The notes below the pieces were generated by a model that was given only the letters and a program-made list of their open reading frames with translations, was not told the DNA's origin and did no database searches. From Eutreptiella sp. 'Long Island Sound 2002' (taxonomy: Eukaryota > Euglenozoa > Euglenophyceae > Eutreptiales > Eutreptiaceae), in contig OZ038379.1 in NCBI GenBank assembly GCA_964036045.1, positions 17,517,017 to 17,581,016 of the forward strand: a stretch of 64,000 bases of DNA, read 5' to 3'. Position numbers and translations under genes: made by a program. Of the stretch, positions 42,901 through 57,200 are shown one piece after another (the stretch's first letter is position 1; each line of letters opens with the position of its first letter).

Positions 42901-45900
42901 AGGGCGTCTGAGTCCGGGAGCATCACACGGGAGGTCGTGTCCCCGTTGCCGAGGTAGTCTGACACGCACCACCCGACGGTGTACCGTTTCTTGTCCTTTG
43001 GCTGGGGCGTGTAGTAGTACAAGTAGCTGCCGCGGCTGTGCCCTGCAGCAACAATGTAGGAGTGGGGGGGGCAAGGGGGATGGCCGCGGGTCAGGGGTGG
43101 GCTCATGGCTTTGCCCCACCCATGCCTGCCACAATCGCGCGTACCCTCATCACCATGAGGCCCAACAGCCCCCCCCCCCCCTCCGCAGCCGAGGACAGAC
43201 GTACATGCATGGCCACGCACGCATCGGCGCATTGCCATGTGTGTCAATGTGTTGACATGCGGCGTCAACGGTCACACACAACTTAACAGTGACACGTTGA
43301 CCTGCGCGTTGACATGTGCGTGATGTGCACATTGACATGACATGTGTATTAACATGTGCATGAAAGTTAACGCACCGTTGGCATGTGTTAACCAAAAACT
43401 GACCAAAATCAATAGCTTTGAAGAAAAATGAGGAACATCAATGTTTGTGACCAAAAAGACCAACAGACGTGAAGAAAAGAGGCAAAATGAAGGACCGAGT
43501 GTGTGTGGGATTGCTGCTTTTGGGATGGATACGCGGTATTGCAGGGGCTGTCACTTAGCCCTCCAAAATGGTTGGCAGTTGATGCTGAGTGGCACACCAT
43601 CCGGGCTGCTCACTGTGCGTGCGATGCGCGCTGTGTTGCTGAGCTGCATTGGGTGTCTGTGTCTGTGTGAGGGGGGTCCATGGCGGTGGCAGGCGGCCGT
43701 GTAGTACAATTGGTGCCGGATTGCTTTGTCTTTCTTGATATGACCCGCTTGTTGGCTAAGGTCAGGTCTGGGGCGTACTCTGTGGGGGGGCAGGGGGAGG
43801 CTGGGCTGGATAGACGCATTGCGCTGCGCCGTCACGCACGCGTTTAATTGACACCCCGTTCACGTACATGTCAACGCGCCGTTACCACACCTTTAACACT
43901 CCCCTGCACATGCATATCATCCACAGTGCAAGTGTCGTCTGTAGACAGTGTGCATAGGTGTTGTACAATTTGCACATGTTGTGGACACTGTGTCTCGCAT
44001 CAATATTTTCCACCCGCGTATGCCCCCCCCGCCCCCTCACCCACCCACCCACCCACCACCAACTTCCCATCCAGTCGTTGCAATGCATTCCACGCCAAAT
44101 GGAAGTGGAGTCCAACCAGCGCATGTTTTGCAGGAAGCTGCGGTTTGGTTCCCATGTGTTGTCTGTTGTCTGTTCGTGGAGGCTGGGTCGGGCTGCACAC
44201 GGAGATGTGATGGGCCATGTGGGAGGCTCCAGGGGGGCCGAGGCTTTCGGGGCAGGTGTGGGGGGGGGGGAGGCCATGACAAAGGACATACCGACATACA
44301 CCGGGCGGCAGTTGTAGGACAGCGGGGGCTGCCGCACGTAGAGGTCGTCCTGGTGCCCCAGGCCCTGGACGAGGAAGCAGTCGTGCTCCTCCTCGTACTC
44401 CGGCCACACATCCAAGTGGGTGCCGCGCCGCTGCAGCAGCGCCCGCAGCTGCGGCAGGTTCCCGGCCGCCGCCGCGCAGTGCCACGCCGTGGGGGCCCCG
44501 GGCAGGGGCCGGAGGTCGAGGTCGGGCCAGAGGTCGAGCAGGGCCCGCATGGCGTCTGGGCTCTGGCCCTTGATGGTGGCGGCGAGGAGGTGCACCAGCT
44601 CCACGTCGCTTGGGTCCTGCGCGCACCACGCGGCCAGCCCCGCCAGGTCCGTGCACACCGCGGCGCAGTGCTCGGCCCAGCAGCGGTCGTGGTACGGCCG
44701 GTGGGCCGGGCCCTCCGCCCAGCGCTCCACGACCACCGGCCGCCGGCACCGGCAGCACCGCAGGCACCGCGTGTGCGCCTTCAGGGGGGGGCCGTCCGAG
44801 GGCAGGTACGTGCCCACGACGCGCCACGGGGCCACCGCGCGCTCGCAAATGGGGCAGCGGTACGGCGCGTGCCGCATGTCGTCGCGCAGGGCCCAGACGG
44901 CGGCGGCGGCGAGGAGGGCGGCGCCGAGGGCGGCGAGGGCGAGGCCGAGGAGGGCCACGGGGAAGGAGGGGTCGGCGCCGTCGGTCATGGCGCCGAGGGC
45001 CAGGTACCAGACCAGGCCCCCAGCGATCAGGTGCAGGCCCACGAGGAGGCCCACCTGCTTCCAGGGGTTGGCCCAGCGCGGGTGCTTGACCCGCCACTTG
45101 CTCGGGTGCCGCAGCCAGTACGCCTTCGTCAGGGGGTGCGCCGCTTTGTGGAGGGCGTGGCGCCGGCCGCAGTACACGCAGCACGGCAGCGGCGAGAGAG
45201 CGCCCAGGGCCACCAGCAGCACGACCAGGAACGACGGGGAGTGCACGACGTACAGGTCCACGTCGAGCCCGGCGGCGGGCGTGAGCCGGTCCTTGGCAGC
45301 GCTTGGGAGGGGCCCGCGGCGGCGGGCGGCGGTGGGAAGGGGCTCGTAGATGAAGAGGAGGTTGATTGGGGCGGCGCCCGCCGGGAGTACGACCCGCCGT
45401 CCCACGTCCTGCGACGTGTACTGGAGACCGCATGCCTCACCGGCCTGTGGATTGAGAGAGTGGGGACTGAGAGAGATACAGAGAGCGGGGGGACGGGGGG
45501 GGGGAGGGCTGGTTGGTCCTGGACAATCTGCAGCGGTGTGGATCACTGCCGCAAGGCATCAATTACGTCATCCGGTGTTTTCTCATCATGTCACAACACT
45601 TCAGGGAAGGGAACTGGCGCGGTAGTAGGGGCTGGTGGAAGGCCTGCGAGTGAAGAGAGGGGCCCAAAGGGTAGTGAGACAAACACTTTAGAAAACGGTT
45701 GGGTTACGGTTGAGAGAGGGTTGGGAAGCAGGAGGCGGCGGTTACAAAACCGTTGGGGCCGCAGTTGAAGCAGGAAGGATGCGGTTGGAGCGCAACTGAC
45801 AGTCACCGTTCTTTTTGGGGGGGAGGGGCGGGGTGCCCTCGGGGGCATCTGCTGGAGTGAGGCAGGCTGCAGGGACAAGGGTAGGGAAATCACGTGAGAC

Positions 45901-48900
45901 CGCATGAATCATTGCGCATATGGGAAAGGAAGATGCAGAAGGTATACCGTTTACCCCACCAAGATAGACACCCCCCCAGGGGTTGAGAGATACGTCACGG
46001 TGGGCCACATCTAAGCCGGGCCCGGCGGCCTGGGCCCCATCCAATCGGACATTCTTCAGTGGAGCCTGTCTGCAACTCTACCCAATCACCTGGTCGGAGC
46101 CCATTGAGAGCCCTACCCAAGCACATCCCTGTAGTGAAGTCATCGCTATCATTCTCACCGTGTACCTTCCGCACCAGCTCATTCAACCCATGCCTACCCT
46201 CGGCCTCACCCTGGCTTCACTCTCAGCCCGAGAACGGCCAAGAAACGGAGCACGGGGTTGGTTTGAAGGGGACCAGGGAGGCAGGTTCGATGAAACTTGG
46301 GAGGTACTGTGCCGCTCAGGTCCCCCTCCCCCTCCCCCCAGGTTCAGGCTCAGGCTCGGCAAGAACAACGGTAACAGCACTGACAATGGCGGCAACAACG
46401 CCTCCTGTTGTTCTGACAAGGGCGTTGGTTACGTGTGCCGTGCAACGACACAAGCAGCAAAGCAACGCATCAATGAGGCCCAGACAGCCATGTCTATGGG
46501 GGTGCATCAAAATCATGGGAGGGGCAACAAGTAGCAGGACAGTAATCAGCATCCCTGAAATACCATCCCCAGCCCTGAATCACAGGGAATATCTTCGCGG
46601 ACCACCGGAAATGCAACCGCCCAATTCCGCGGTTCCAAAATTGCACAAACAACGCCTCATGTTGGTCTGACATGGGCGTTCTCCCACGGGGGCGGGGGTG
46701 CTCGGGCGCCATACTCACAGGGGTCTGCCAAGGAATCAGACACATCGGCCGCTAGCCCCCCCTTGGCACCCAGGTTAGGGTTAGGTCCACCGCCCCTCAG
46801 CTCAAGCACAGAATTGTCGGGAACCGCCTGATGTATGGCACAAGTGGCACACTCAGATCCCCCAAATCTGGGGTATTGATCCAACATCCGGATCAGAACC
46901 CAAAATCCGGTGTATTGGTCACACAGCTGGATCACAACCCCAAAAATCTGGGGTATGCCGGCGACACGGGAAAAATGCCTGGAACTGCAGCGGCCCACTG
47001 ATGTGTCACACTTGGTAATCCCAAACTTCCTGCTCCATGTGCCAGAGAGAGACAGAGAGACAGAGAGACAGAGAGAGAATAGGGGGGAGAGAGGGCTGAA
47101 AGTGCTTCCGAGGGTGAGGCTGATTCACAACGCATGAGAGCGATTGGCGAAAGAAGAGGCTGGGGCGTTTCGGCGAGGGTGAGGACATTGGGTCGGCAGG
47201 TCGGATGAAAGGGAAGGCTGACCTGGCAGTCAGACGCCAGCGCCACAGTGATGTTCCCATCCAGTTGCACGATGCTGACCACAACCTTCCGTTGCTGAAG
47301 CGCCGAAGAGCCAGCGCCCATCCAAAGCGACTGTATGCACTTGTAGCCCCCCGCCTGAAGCGAAAGCCTGGGGGTTGTGGCCCCTGCTGCCACCTGCTTC
47401 TCCGGGGCGCAGAGAGCAAACTCCAACGTCTGCGACGGGCTGGCGGTGGCGGTGGGCACCGTTGTGGCCGTGCTTGACGCACTGGCCGTGGACGAGATAC
47501 TTTGCGTTTGGGGGAGAGACAAGGTAGAGCTCGTTGTGGGGGGGACGGTGAGTGTTGGAGTCGTGGAGTGGGTCCCCATGGAGGTTGCGGTGCATGAGGG
47601 ACTGGGCACGGGTGTTTGGGACAGAGTACTGGTGGGTGTGAACATCCGACTGGGCGTTGGGGTGACAGAGGGAGAGCTTGAGGGGGTGAAGAGGCTGCTG
47701 GCCGTTGGAGTGCTTGTTGGAGTGCTTGTGATTGTGAACAAGCGACTGAGTGTTGGTGTGTTCGATGGGCTACTGGTGGCGGTGTATACCCGACTGCGTG
47801 TGGGGGTGCTTGAGGCGGTGCTGGTGACAGTGTACACACGACTGGGCGAGAGGGTGTCCGATGGTGTGTTGGTGATTGTGTACAGGCGACTGGCAGTCGG
47901 AGTTTGTGATGCAGTGCTGGAGATTGTGTACAAGCGACTGGCGGTGGGGGTGTTCGATGGAGTGCTGGAGATTGTGTACACGCGACTGGCGGTGGGGGTG
48001 TTCGATGCACTGCTGGAAGCCGTGTACAAACGGCTGCCGGTTTGCGTGTCGGATGTTGTGCCAGTAATCGTGTACAGCCGACTGGGCGTTAGGGTGCTTG
48101 AGGGAGTGCTGGTGACCGTGTACAACCGGCTGGACGTGGGGGTATTGGAGGTGGTGCCAGTGAGTGTGTGTAAACCACTGGGCGTTGGGGTGCTGGATAG
48201 AGTGCTGGAGCTCGTGTGCAATGGGCTCGCCGTTGGGGTATGTGATGCGCTGCTGCTGACCGTGTACCACCGGCTGGGGGAAGGAGTGGTGGTTGGAGTG
48301 GTCGTAATCGTGTAGAGACGGCTGAGGGACGGAGAGCTTGAGGGGGTGGTGGTGCTTGTGCGGGAACGACTGGGTGACAGAGTGCCTGTTGCAGTTCCAG
48401 TGACAGTATAGAAGCGGCTGGGGGTTGGTGTGCTCGATGAAGTAATGGTGTTGGTATACACACGACTCGGCGTGGGCGTGTCGGACAAAGTGCTGGTCAG
48501 AGTCAATACGTGACTGCACGTGGGAGTCTGTGATGGCGTGCTGGTCAAAGTGAAAACCTTACTGAGCGTTGGACTATGTGAGGAAGTGGCGGTGAGGGTT
48601 GATGAGAAGCTCAGCGTGTGTATGGCCGTCGGGGTGTTGGTGAGCGTCACAAACGGGCTGGGTGTGGAGGTTGTGGATGCGGTTCTGGTGCAAGTACAGG
48701 AATGGCTGGGCGTTTGGGTGCGGGATGATGTCGCAGTGACGGTGGAATGGGCACTTGGTGTGTGAGATCTGGATGCGGTGGTGGTAACAGTGAAGGTGGC
48801 GCTGACTGTGTGACTGCAGGTTGCTGTGCTGGTAATAGCGGAACTGACAGTGGGAGTACCGGATAGGGTAGCGGTGACGGTCAAAGAAGGGCTGGAGGTG

Positions 48901-51900
48901 CGTGTGCAAGAAGTGGTGAGAGTGGCAGAAGTGCTGGGTGTGTTGGTGCTGGATGGGGGGGTGGTCTCAGTTAACGACGAGCTGGGTGTTCGAGTCTCTG
49001 TCGTTGTGTGACTGGTGGAGCGGGTGGGTGTATGCGTGAGCGATGAGGTTGTGGTCAGAGTGCGGGAGCCACTGGGGGTGAGAGTGCTCGACGGGGCGCT
49101 GGTGGGCGTGCAGGAGACACTGGGCGTACGGGTGTTCGATGGCGTTGCTGTGAGAGTGGAAGACATACTGGGTGTATTTGTGCTTGATGGAGTCGCGGTG
49201 AGGGTGGCGGAAGAGCTGGGTGCATTACTGCTGGTGGGCGTGGTGGTCGCGGTGCAGGATGCACCACATGTGTTCGATGGCGTTGCTGTGAGAGTGGAAG
49301 ACATACTGGGTGTATTTGTGCTTGATAGAGTTGCGGTGAGGGTGGCGGAAGAGCTGGGTGCATTACTGCTGGTGGGCGTGGTGGTCGCGGTGCAGGATGC
49401 ACCACATGTGTATGTGGCAGACGGCGTGCTGGTAAGGGTAACGCAAGTGCTGGGCGTATGTGTGCCAGAAGTGCTGGCTGTGCCAGAAGTGCTGGCTGTG
49501 GCAGAAGGGGTGTTGCTGCTGGTTGACGTTGGGGATGGAGTGACAGAGGGCCTGGGGGTCAAACTCGGGCTTGCAGTGAGGGTCTTGGAACGCGTGTTTG
49601 TGCAAGTGCAGGATGTAGTCATGGTACCCGATGGAGTACTGGTGCGAGTGCAGGACATGCTCCGTGTCGCAGTTCTCGATGGAGTACTGGTCAGAGTGAC
49701 GGACGGACTGAGAGTATGAGTGATGGATGGGGCACTTGTGAGCGATGGGGACGAGCTACGGGTATGAGTGGGTGTTTGGGTAGCAGCAACAGTGCAAGAG
49801 GCAGTGGAGGTGCGGGTGTTGGATGGGGATGCTGTCAGTCTGCTGGATTGCGTGCTTGTCGTGGAAACAGACAATGTGGCAGTACCCGATGGAGTGCTGG
49901 TGGGAGTGATAGACGAGCTGGGTGTTCGAGTCTCTGTCGTTGTGTGACTGGTGGAGCGGGTGGGTGTATGTGTGAGCGATGAGGTTGTGGTCAGAGTGTG
50001 GGAGCCACTGTGGGTGAGGGTGCTCGACGGGGTACTGGTGGGCGTGCAGGAGACACTGGGTGTACGGGTGTTCGATGGCGTTGCTGTGAGAGTGGAAGAC
50101 ATACTGGGTGTATTAGTAGTCGATGGAGTGGTGGTTTGGGTAATGAAGAGGCTGGGAGTATGAGTGCTCGATGGGGTGGTCGTCAGAGTGAAAGCAGTGC
50201 TTTGCGTGTCAGTGTACGACGAAGTAATGGTGCGAGTGTATGACATGCTCGGTGTCGGAGTGCTCGATGGAGTGGAGGTCAAGGTAAACGACGGCCCGGG
50301 TGTAAGGGTGACGGATGGGGTAGCTGTGAGCGTGGAGGGCAGGCTGCAGGTATGAGTGCGGGATGGGGTAGCCGTGGGAGTGGGAGAGGCAGTGGCGGTA
50401 CGGGTGCGGGATGTCGTTGTGGTGGGCGTGCCAGAGCGGCTGGCTGTCAAGGTATTGGATTGGGTGCCGGTAGTGGAGCCGGACCCTGTGCACGTACATG
50501 TGCGTGTCGGGCTCGAAGTGGCAGTCTCAGTGATGGTGTATGTTCCAGTTTGAGAAGAACTGGTGGTGCGCGTTGTGCTTCGGGTGAAACTCCTGGTCCC
50601 AGTGGGCGTTGCACTTAATGAGGCGTCAGGCGTCACGGTTGGGCTGGGACTCGCGGTTGCGGAAGGGGTCGCTGTAGGGGTGACTGTTGTGACGGCCGTG
50701 AACGCAGAGTGGAACCAGCCCAGCGCGATGCTGTCGATGGCGTAGCCATTGGGGGACTCCAAAATTTGTGGAGTCGGCTGATCGTCGTAGAGCCCCAGCC
50801 CTAATTGGCCATTGGAGTTCAGCCCCATCACGTAGCACACCCGGCCGGCTATGAACGCGGTGGAGTCCGCCCCCACCGCAACGAAGGTGACCACTGCACC
50901 GTTGGGGACCTCCAAGCGCTGAGGAGAGAATTGCGGCCCGGGACCGGCGCCCGGCAACCCAAGTTGGCCGTGCTGATTGGAGCCCATGACGTAAAGCAAC
51001 CCGCCCGCTATGAACACGGTGTGCTCGTGGCCCGCCTGAATGGCCGTGATCTCCGCGGCATTCGGGGCCACCAGTTGCTGTGGAGTTAGATACTCCGGCC
51101 GGCTGGTCCCCTGGCCCAGCTGGCCCTGCTGGTTGCTGCCGAATACATAACACTCCCCGCCAGCGAGGAATGCGGTGTGCTGCCGACCCAATGAAAGGGA
51201 GGTGATCTCAGACCCCTGCGGCGGGATCAGAAGCTGCGGAGTGTGCCGGTTGACTTGATCCCCGAGCCCTAGCGTGCCACGAGAATTCCATCCCATGATG
51301 TAGGCCTGGGACCCTGTTGCGGATGAAACACTATGCGACACAACACAACACAACACAGCACAACACAACACAACACAATACAGTACAGCACAGCACGGCA
51401 CGGCATAGTTGCTCGTAAAACATTGCGACACAGCGCAATACAGTACAGCACGACATGACACTGTGAAGCACAACACCAACACCAGTGCAACAGGCATGGA
51501 AGGGTCATCATACGCCTTTGCGAGAACAGAAGCGCGACCAGAAGAAGGAGAGGCATCCTCGATCGTCGTGCTTAGCACTGCACGACACACAGTGAGATAT
51601 ACATGGAGTGCGTGCGCATCACAGGGCACACACATCATACGTACGCATCACAGAGCACACAGGGGGTGAATGGGACTGGCAGAGTTATCCATATCCATGG
51701 GATTGTACCATCGCCAAATTACCGGGGCCGCTATTCTGATGAGCATCCATGTGGTTCTCATGTGAGAGGTAAACGCCGGACGGGAGACGACACAGGGGGC
51801 GGGGGTGGGGGGTAGCCATACACGCAACATAGCAGCAGTCCATTTCCAGGCCCTTGGCTACTTGTCATAGCGGTGCGTTCAGGAAGGGATACGGACCCAG

Positions 51901-54127
51901 CCATTCCCTGGCCAGCATATACTTGACAGCAGAGCCAAGTGCGCTGAGCCAGGCGCACGCCATGTGTGCGCACATGCCGCTCGCATGTCCGGGCCCTCCC
52001 AGTCGTATCAGTCCCACACCTGTCAACCGCTGCCGAATCTCATAGCACCAATGTCTGGGCGATGTATCTTCATAGCCCGTGATTCCCGACAGCTCCTGAA
52101 GCTGCCCACCGCAGGTGACATTGAACGGTTTCGGCAGCCGGTTGTTTAGACCAGCCGCGCAACCCCCAGCCGCTTCGTAACACTGGGTACCGTCCAGTGA
52201 CATGCACTGCGGGTCCCCATCAGAAGTCAGCCGCACGGCAAAGTCGACGCCGGGGATGCAGCGGTATTGTCCTCCGGCGCCCGGCACAAAGTCGGGCCCG
52301 GCCTCGGTGATGAACGCCGTGTGGAACGACCCCGCGGCAACGGCCCGGATCTTCGCGCCCGTGGGGGCGACACACGGACGCGGGGTGTCAGTCCATAGGA
52401 CCGCCGGGGGGAGGCCCAACTGCCCCATGCGGTTCGCGCCCATGCCGAACATCGCGCCCCCCGCCAAGAACACGGTGTGCGAGTTGCCGGTCGCGATCGC
52501 GGTGATGACGGCCCCGTCCGGCGCCTCCAGGCGCTGCGGGGTACTGTAGCTCACGCCGGCGCCGACGGGCAGGCCCAACTGCCCGTGCCGGTTGGACCCC
52601 ATGACGTACGCCGCGGACTCGGTAAGAAACGCGCTGTGCCAGCCCGCCACCGCGACGGTGTAGATGGCCTCCTGGTTCGGGGCGTGCAACGGCTGCGGCG
52701 TGCCCTCGTCGTGGGTGCTGCGGATGCCCAACTGTCCGTTGGAGTTGAACCCGGTCATGAAGCACGTGGCAACGGCGTCGCACGTGCCCCCGTACTCCCA
52801 CTCGCCGTTCGTGCGACATTTTGCGGTGGGGAACCCGGCGTACGGCTGTGTGCACTGCGGGTTGCAGATCCCGTGCGACGTCCAGTCGTTGCAGTTCGCG
52901 AAGTCGAAGTTGAGGTGTTCCGGCGGACCGCACGACACGGCGAAGGCGGCGTCGAACAAAGCCTGGTCGGCGACCAGCAGCCTCACAATTTGAATGTCAA
53001 AGTCTGCGCCGAAGCCGCAGGCGCTGCAGAGGCCACCGCACTGCCCACTGCACATTTGACCGCTGGTGTCGCAGGATGCCCCACTGCTGGCGCCTGGATG
53101 GGCAGTGGGCATGAGTTGTGCACAGGAACGGGTCCAGAAATAGGGAAGGGGTGGAGATTCCGGGTGGAATCGGGATGCGGGTGGGGGTGGGGGAGTGGGG
53201 ATGGGCATGGGCATAGGGATGGGGTGAGGCCTGGGGTTTGTCGAGTAGCAATCAGGAGAACTGTTGTAAGAGGGTATGTTCTGAATTGGTACGTGTCTAA
53301 GAATTTTTAACACGCCGTCCAATACGATGCCTCCCAGTTACACGTCGATGCCTACAAACTGCAGATCACCGTCTACTTGCGACAGATCAATGTCCACCGA
53401 ATACTCTGTAATTTTGAGGTGGGATCCTTCAGCCCCGCACAGCAAAATCACCCCACAGCACACGACTCAATAATACTCGACATCTCACAGCCCGAGACAA
53501 CACAGTACGACGTGGCACGACACAACACAACACCACCTTGAATGAAGAGCGGTTGCGCTGGCTCCCCGGGCTCGACACGAAACGGAGTCCCAACCAAGCT
53601 CAGCCGGTAGCCACTCGTGTAAGGGATGCCTCGGCAATCCTTCGCAACGCCCCATTTCATGTAGGTCCATCCATCCGCAGCGCTTACGCGGCCGTTGCTC
53701 GTAGTGTAGGTGGTGTCCGTCTGGTCGACGTAGACGTGCTGCTGCCCCCGCCCGACTGCACCAATGATTCGCAGCTTCTGCCACGTGGTTATCAGCGGGT
53801 ACGACTCGGACCAGTTGTCCACCGCTGGAAGGTTGATATACTGCCGGCCATCTTCTTCGTAGAGCCAATTCTGGGTGCATGGCATGCGATGCAAAATAGT
53901 AATGGAAATAGCAGGAAAAAGACGGACTGGAACATTCTACTGGACCATGTCACAGCACAACGAAAGCACAACAGTGCAAAACATAGAGCTGCGACAGAAG
54001 CCCGGATCTCAAAACACTACACTTGCACTTACACTTGCGCGTACATGCACGTTACACATGCACGGACACGTATGCGCAAACATAGACGCACACGTGCACT
54101 GCACTGCGCTGACGCAAAACAACATAG

Positions 54128-54219
<92 letters not shown>

Positions 54220-57200
54220 CAACAGAACGCAAACACAAACCTAAACACAACACAACACAATACAACACAACACAACAGAATACAACATGACACAACACAA
54301 CGCAACAAAACGCAGCACGACGTATCACATCCCATCCCATCCCATCGGGTCACATCACACATCACACATCACACATCACAGCACATCACATCACACATCA
54401 CACATCACACCACATATCACACATCACACCACATCATATTACATCACATCACATCACATCACATCACATCACATCACATCACATCACATCACATCACATC
54501 ACATCACATCACATCACATCACATCACATCACATCACATCACATCACATCACATCACATCACATCACATCACATCACATCACATCACATCACATCACACC
54601 ACACCACACCACATCACATCACATCACATCACATCACATCACATCACATCACATCACATCACATCACATCACATCACATCACATCAGATATTCAGCTGCT
54701 ATACTAGTCACAGCGCACCTTATGGAGAGGGGCCCAACCAACATTGATAATACACAAACGCCCTTGGTGATGTGCCGGTGTTGTGCATATTATGCACCAA
54801 GAAATGGCTCTTGCTAGAGCCAACACAAATCCACCGCAGCCAGCAGCGGGCATCACAACACAAAATAGCACAGCACGGGACGGTATGACACCTCAGGCGT
54901 CAGGCTGGGCAGCTCCACCGGGACATTGAAGGGCACTTTAAGGCCGAACTCGATGACCTCTGTACTGCGAATGAGCGGGTCGAGCAGGCCATCCAGCCCG
55001 ATGCTGAAAGTGCCCCCCCGCCAGCCATCCCCGTAGCGGGCCGTGGCCACGAAGGTGTACGCGCCGGCGGCGAGACACACCGTGAGAGTCTCGTTGCCTG
55101 TGACTACGGGGCACGTGCCCTCGACGGCGAAGTCTGTCGCCGTCCCGTTGCGTTCAGTGACGTTGATGGCCACGGACAGACAGCCCTTGACGTCCACGTT
55201 CGGCGCCATCGGGTCGCAGTGGGCGGTGGGGGCCGGCACCGTGAAGGCGACGTTGGCGCGGTCCCGCTTCGCCGCCACCGCGGGGACGACAGGGGCCGTG
55301 GAGCCGTCCAGCAGCGCCAGCGTGACGGTGCCGCCGGCGGAGCCGGAGACGTGGTCCCCGAACGCCGCAAGCTGATAGTCCCCGGGGGCCAGGCACGTGA
55401 GGGTGGAGTAGAAGGCGGAGGGGGCCAGCGCCCCCGGCTCGACCCGCAGCGCCGGGCACGCACCCCCGATGGCCCAGCCCATGGCAGCGGCCGCAGTGGT
55501 GGTGCGCACGTTGACCACCACCGGCCGGCACCCCATCACATCTACCGTGGGCTGAAAGCACTCGTCCACTCTCGAGAACACCTCCACCTCCGCGAGCGCG
55601 AGCGCGGCCGATCCGCCTTTGCGGACGCGCACGTGCGACCCGAAGACCGCGCACGCGAAGGCGAAGCTCTCGGAGCGCCGCACGGAGGCCGGGACGGCCC
55701 CGGTCCCGCACTGCCGCCACCCCTGCCGGGTCAGCACCTCCACGACGGCGCCGGCCATGCCAATGGGGACGGGCTCGGCGCGGTGCAGTGTGCAGCGCGG
55801 CCAGAGCCGCACCTCCCGCACGCACCGGGATCCGCCGAGGGAGAGTTCCACTTGGGGGTCGGGTTCAGTGGGGCAGGACTCCCAATACCCGGTGTCCGTG
55901 GGGTGGCAGGGGTAGTCCCCGTCGGTGAGGGCCTGTCGAGGCTCGGGGCAGGAGCTGGGGACCGGGGCCAATCCCAACGCGATGTTGGTGACACCCACGT
56001 CCCCGAGGCCGCAGCGCGACTCCTCGTTGCCGACACTGAACGCGGTGGCGGAGCCGCTGCCAAAGACTTCGACGGGGCCGAGGAGGCGCTGGCCGTTGCG
56101 GGACAGCGAAAACGTGCCGCCGCTCCAGCCATCGTTTTCCTGTGGCGGGTGTGATGGGGGCTGGAGGCAGCTGAAGGGGGTATGGGGCAGGGATGGGGCC
56201 CATGGTCCATGGCAACCCCATCCCAAGAGGATGAGAGGGTGGGGGGGGGGGGGGTTGGGTTGGGTTGGGTGAAGGCCTCACCTGGTCGCCTACCCACGGT
56301 CCGCGCCGCCTTCCCTGCCGGACCCGACCGGGCGGCTGTACCAGGGTGTCCGGTCACAAGGCCTACCGGACTGCTGACCGCCCCCAGACCCCGCGGTGGC
56401 GCTCGCGGGCGGGAGATGCCGCCGTGCCTGTGTGTATGTGCCCTTGTGTGTTTGTGGAGGGGGGGGGGGGGGGGGCTGTGGCACACCTGCTTGCTCCATT
56501 GTTGTTCGGCGTTGGCGCACATGGTGCGGGGAAGTGTGTGCCTGGTGCTCCAGGCCCCGGCAGGGAGGCTGGAGAGCCTGACTCTGAGCCCGCCGGGGGA
56601 GATGTGGGCCTGGGCTCGCAACCTCCACGTCACTAGGACATGCTACCCAACCACTCCACGACTGCCTGTTGGCACGGGAAGGCGGTGGTACGTGGCACGA
56701 CTGGGGTCAGACCCGCACTCCTTGACTGCCTTAGGCACAGGTGGTGCTGCCACGCGGGCTGGGTCCGGCTCCCCACGGCCGAGGGCGTACCGCGGGCAGG
56801 TGGAGGGGCACCAGGGCGCAAAGAGTGCTTCCCTGCCCTGGGTGCCACCGGTGCTGGCTGCACTGGCTGCGGCGCTACAGCCCGCGTAGACGAGGGGGCC
56901 CAGAGGGCACCACACCCGAATGGCCTCTCCGTTGGGGGGGGGGGGGGGGGGGCGTCACCCCCAGTCTTGACAGCCCCTGAAGCGCCTTCCCCAGGGGTAC
57001 TGTGGCAGACCTGTCAGGTCGTCCCAGGCTCCCCCGCGTTGGACCCGGAGCTACAAGGCCACCGCAGACCCTGGACGACCCAGGCACAGTGAAGCCCGAC
57101 GCACGCCAGGGCTTCTTTTGAGCAGGGGGGGGAGGGGGGGAGGGGTTTTTGGACCCAAAACTTGGTGTACCAAAAATGGCCTGACCAGATTTTCCCTATT

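Noticed and set aside
43948-45768. 606-aa plus-strand ORF
   Set aside because: Antisense to exon 8. Composition is that of reversed GC-rich coding sequence and no domain is visible.
47377-50745. Series of plus-strand Val/Gly/Leu-rich ORFs
   Set aside because: They are the antisense shadow of the Ser/Thr/Pro-rich stalk exon. The minus strand has one continuous frame with RCC1 domains and valid splice sites.
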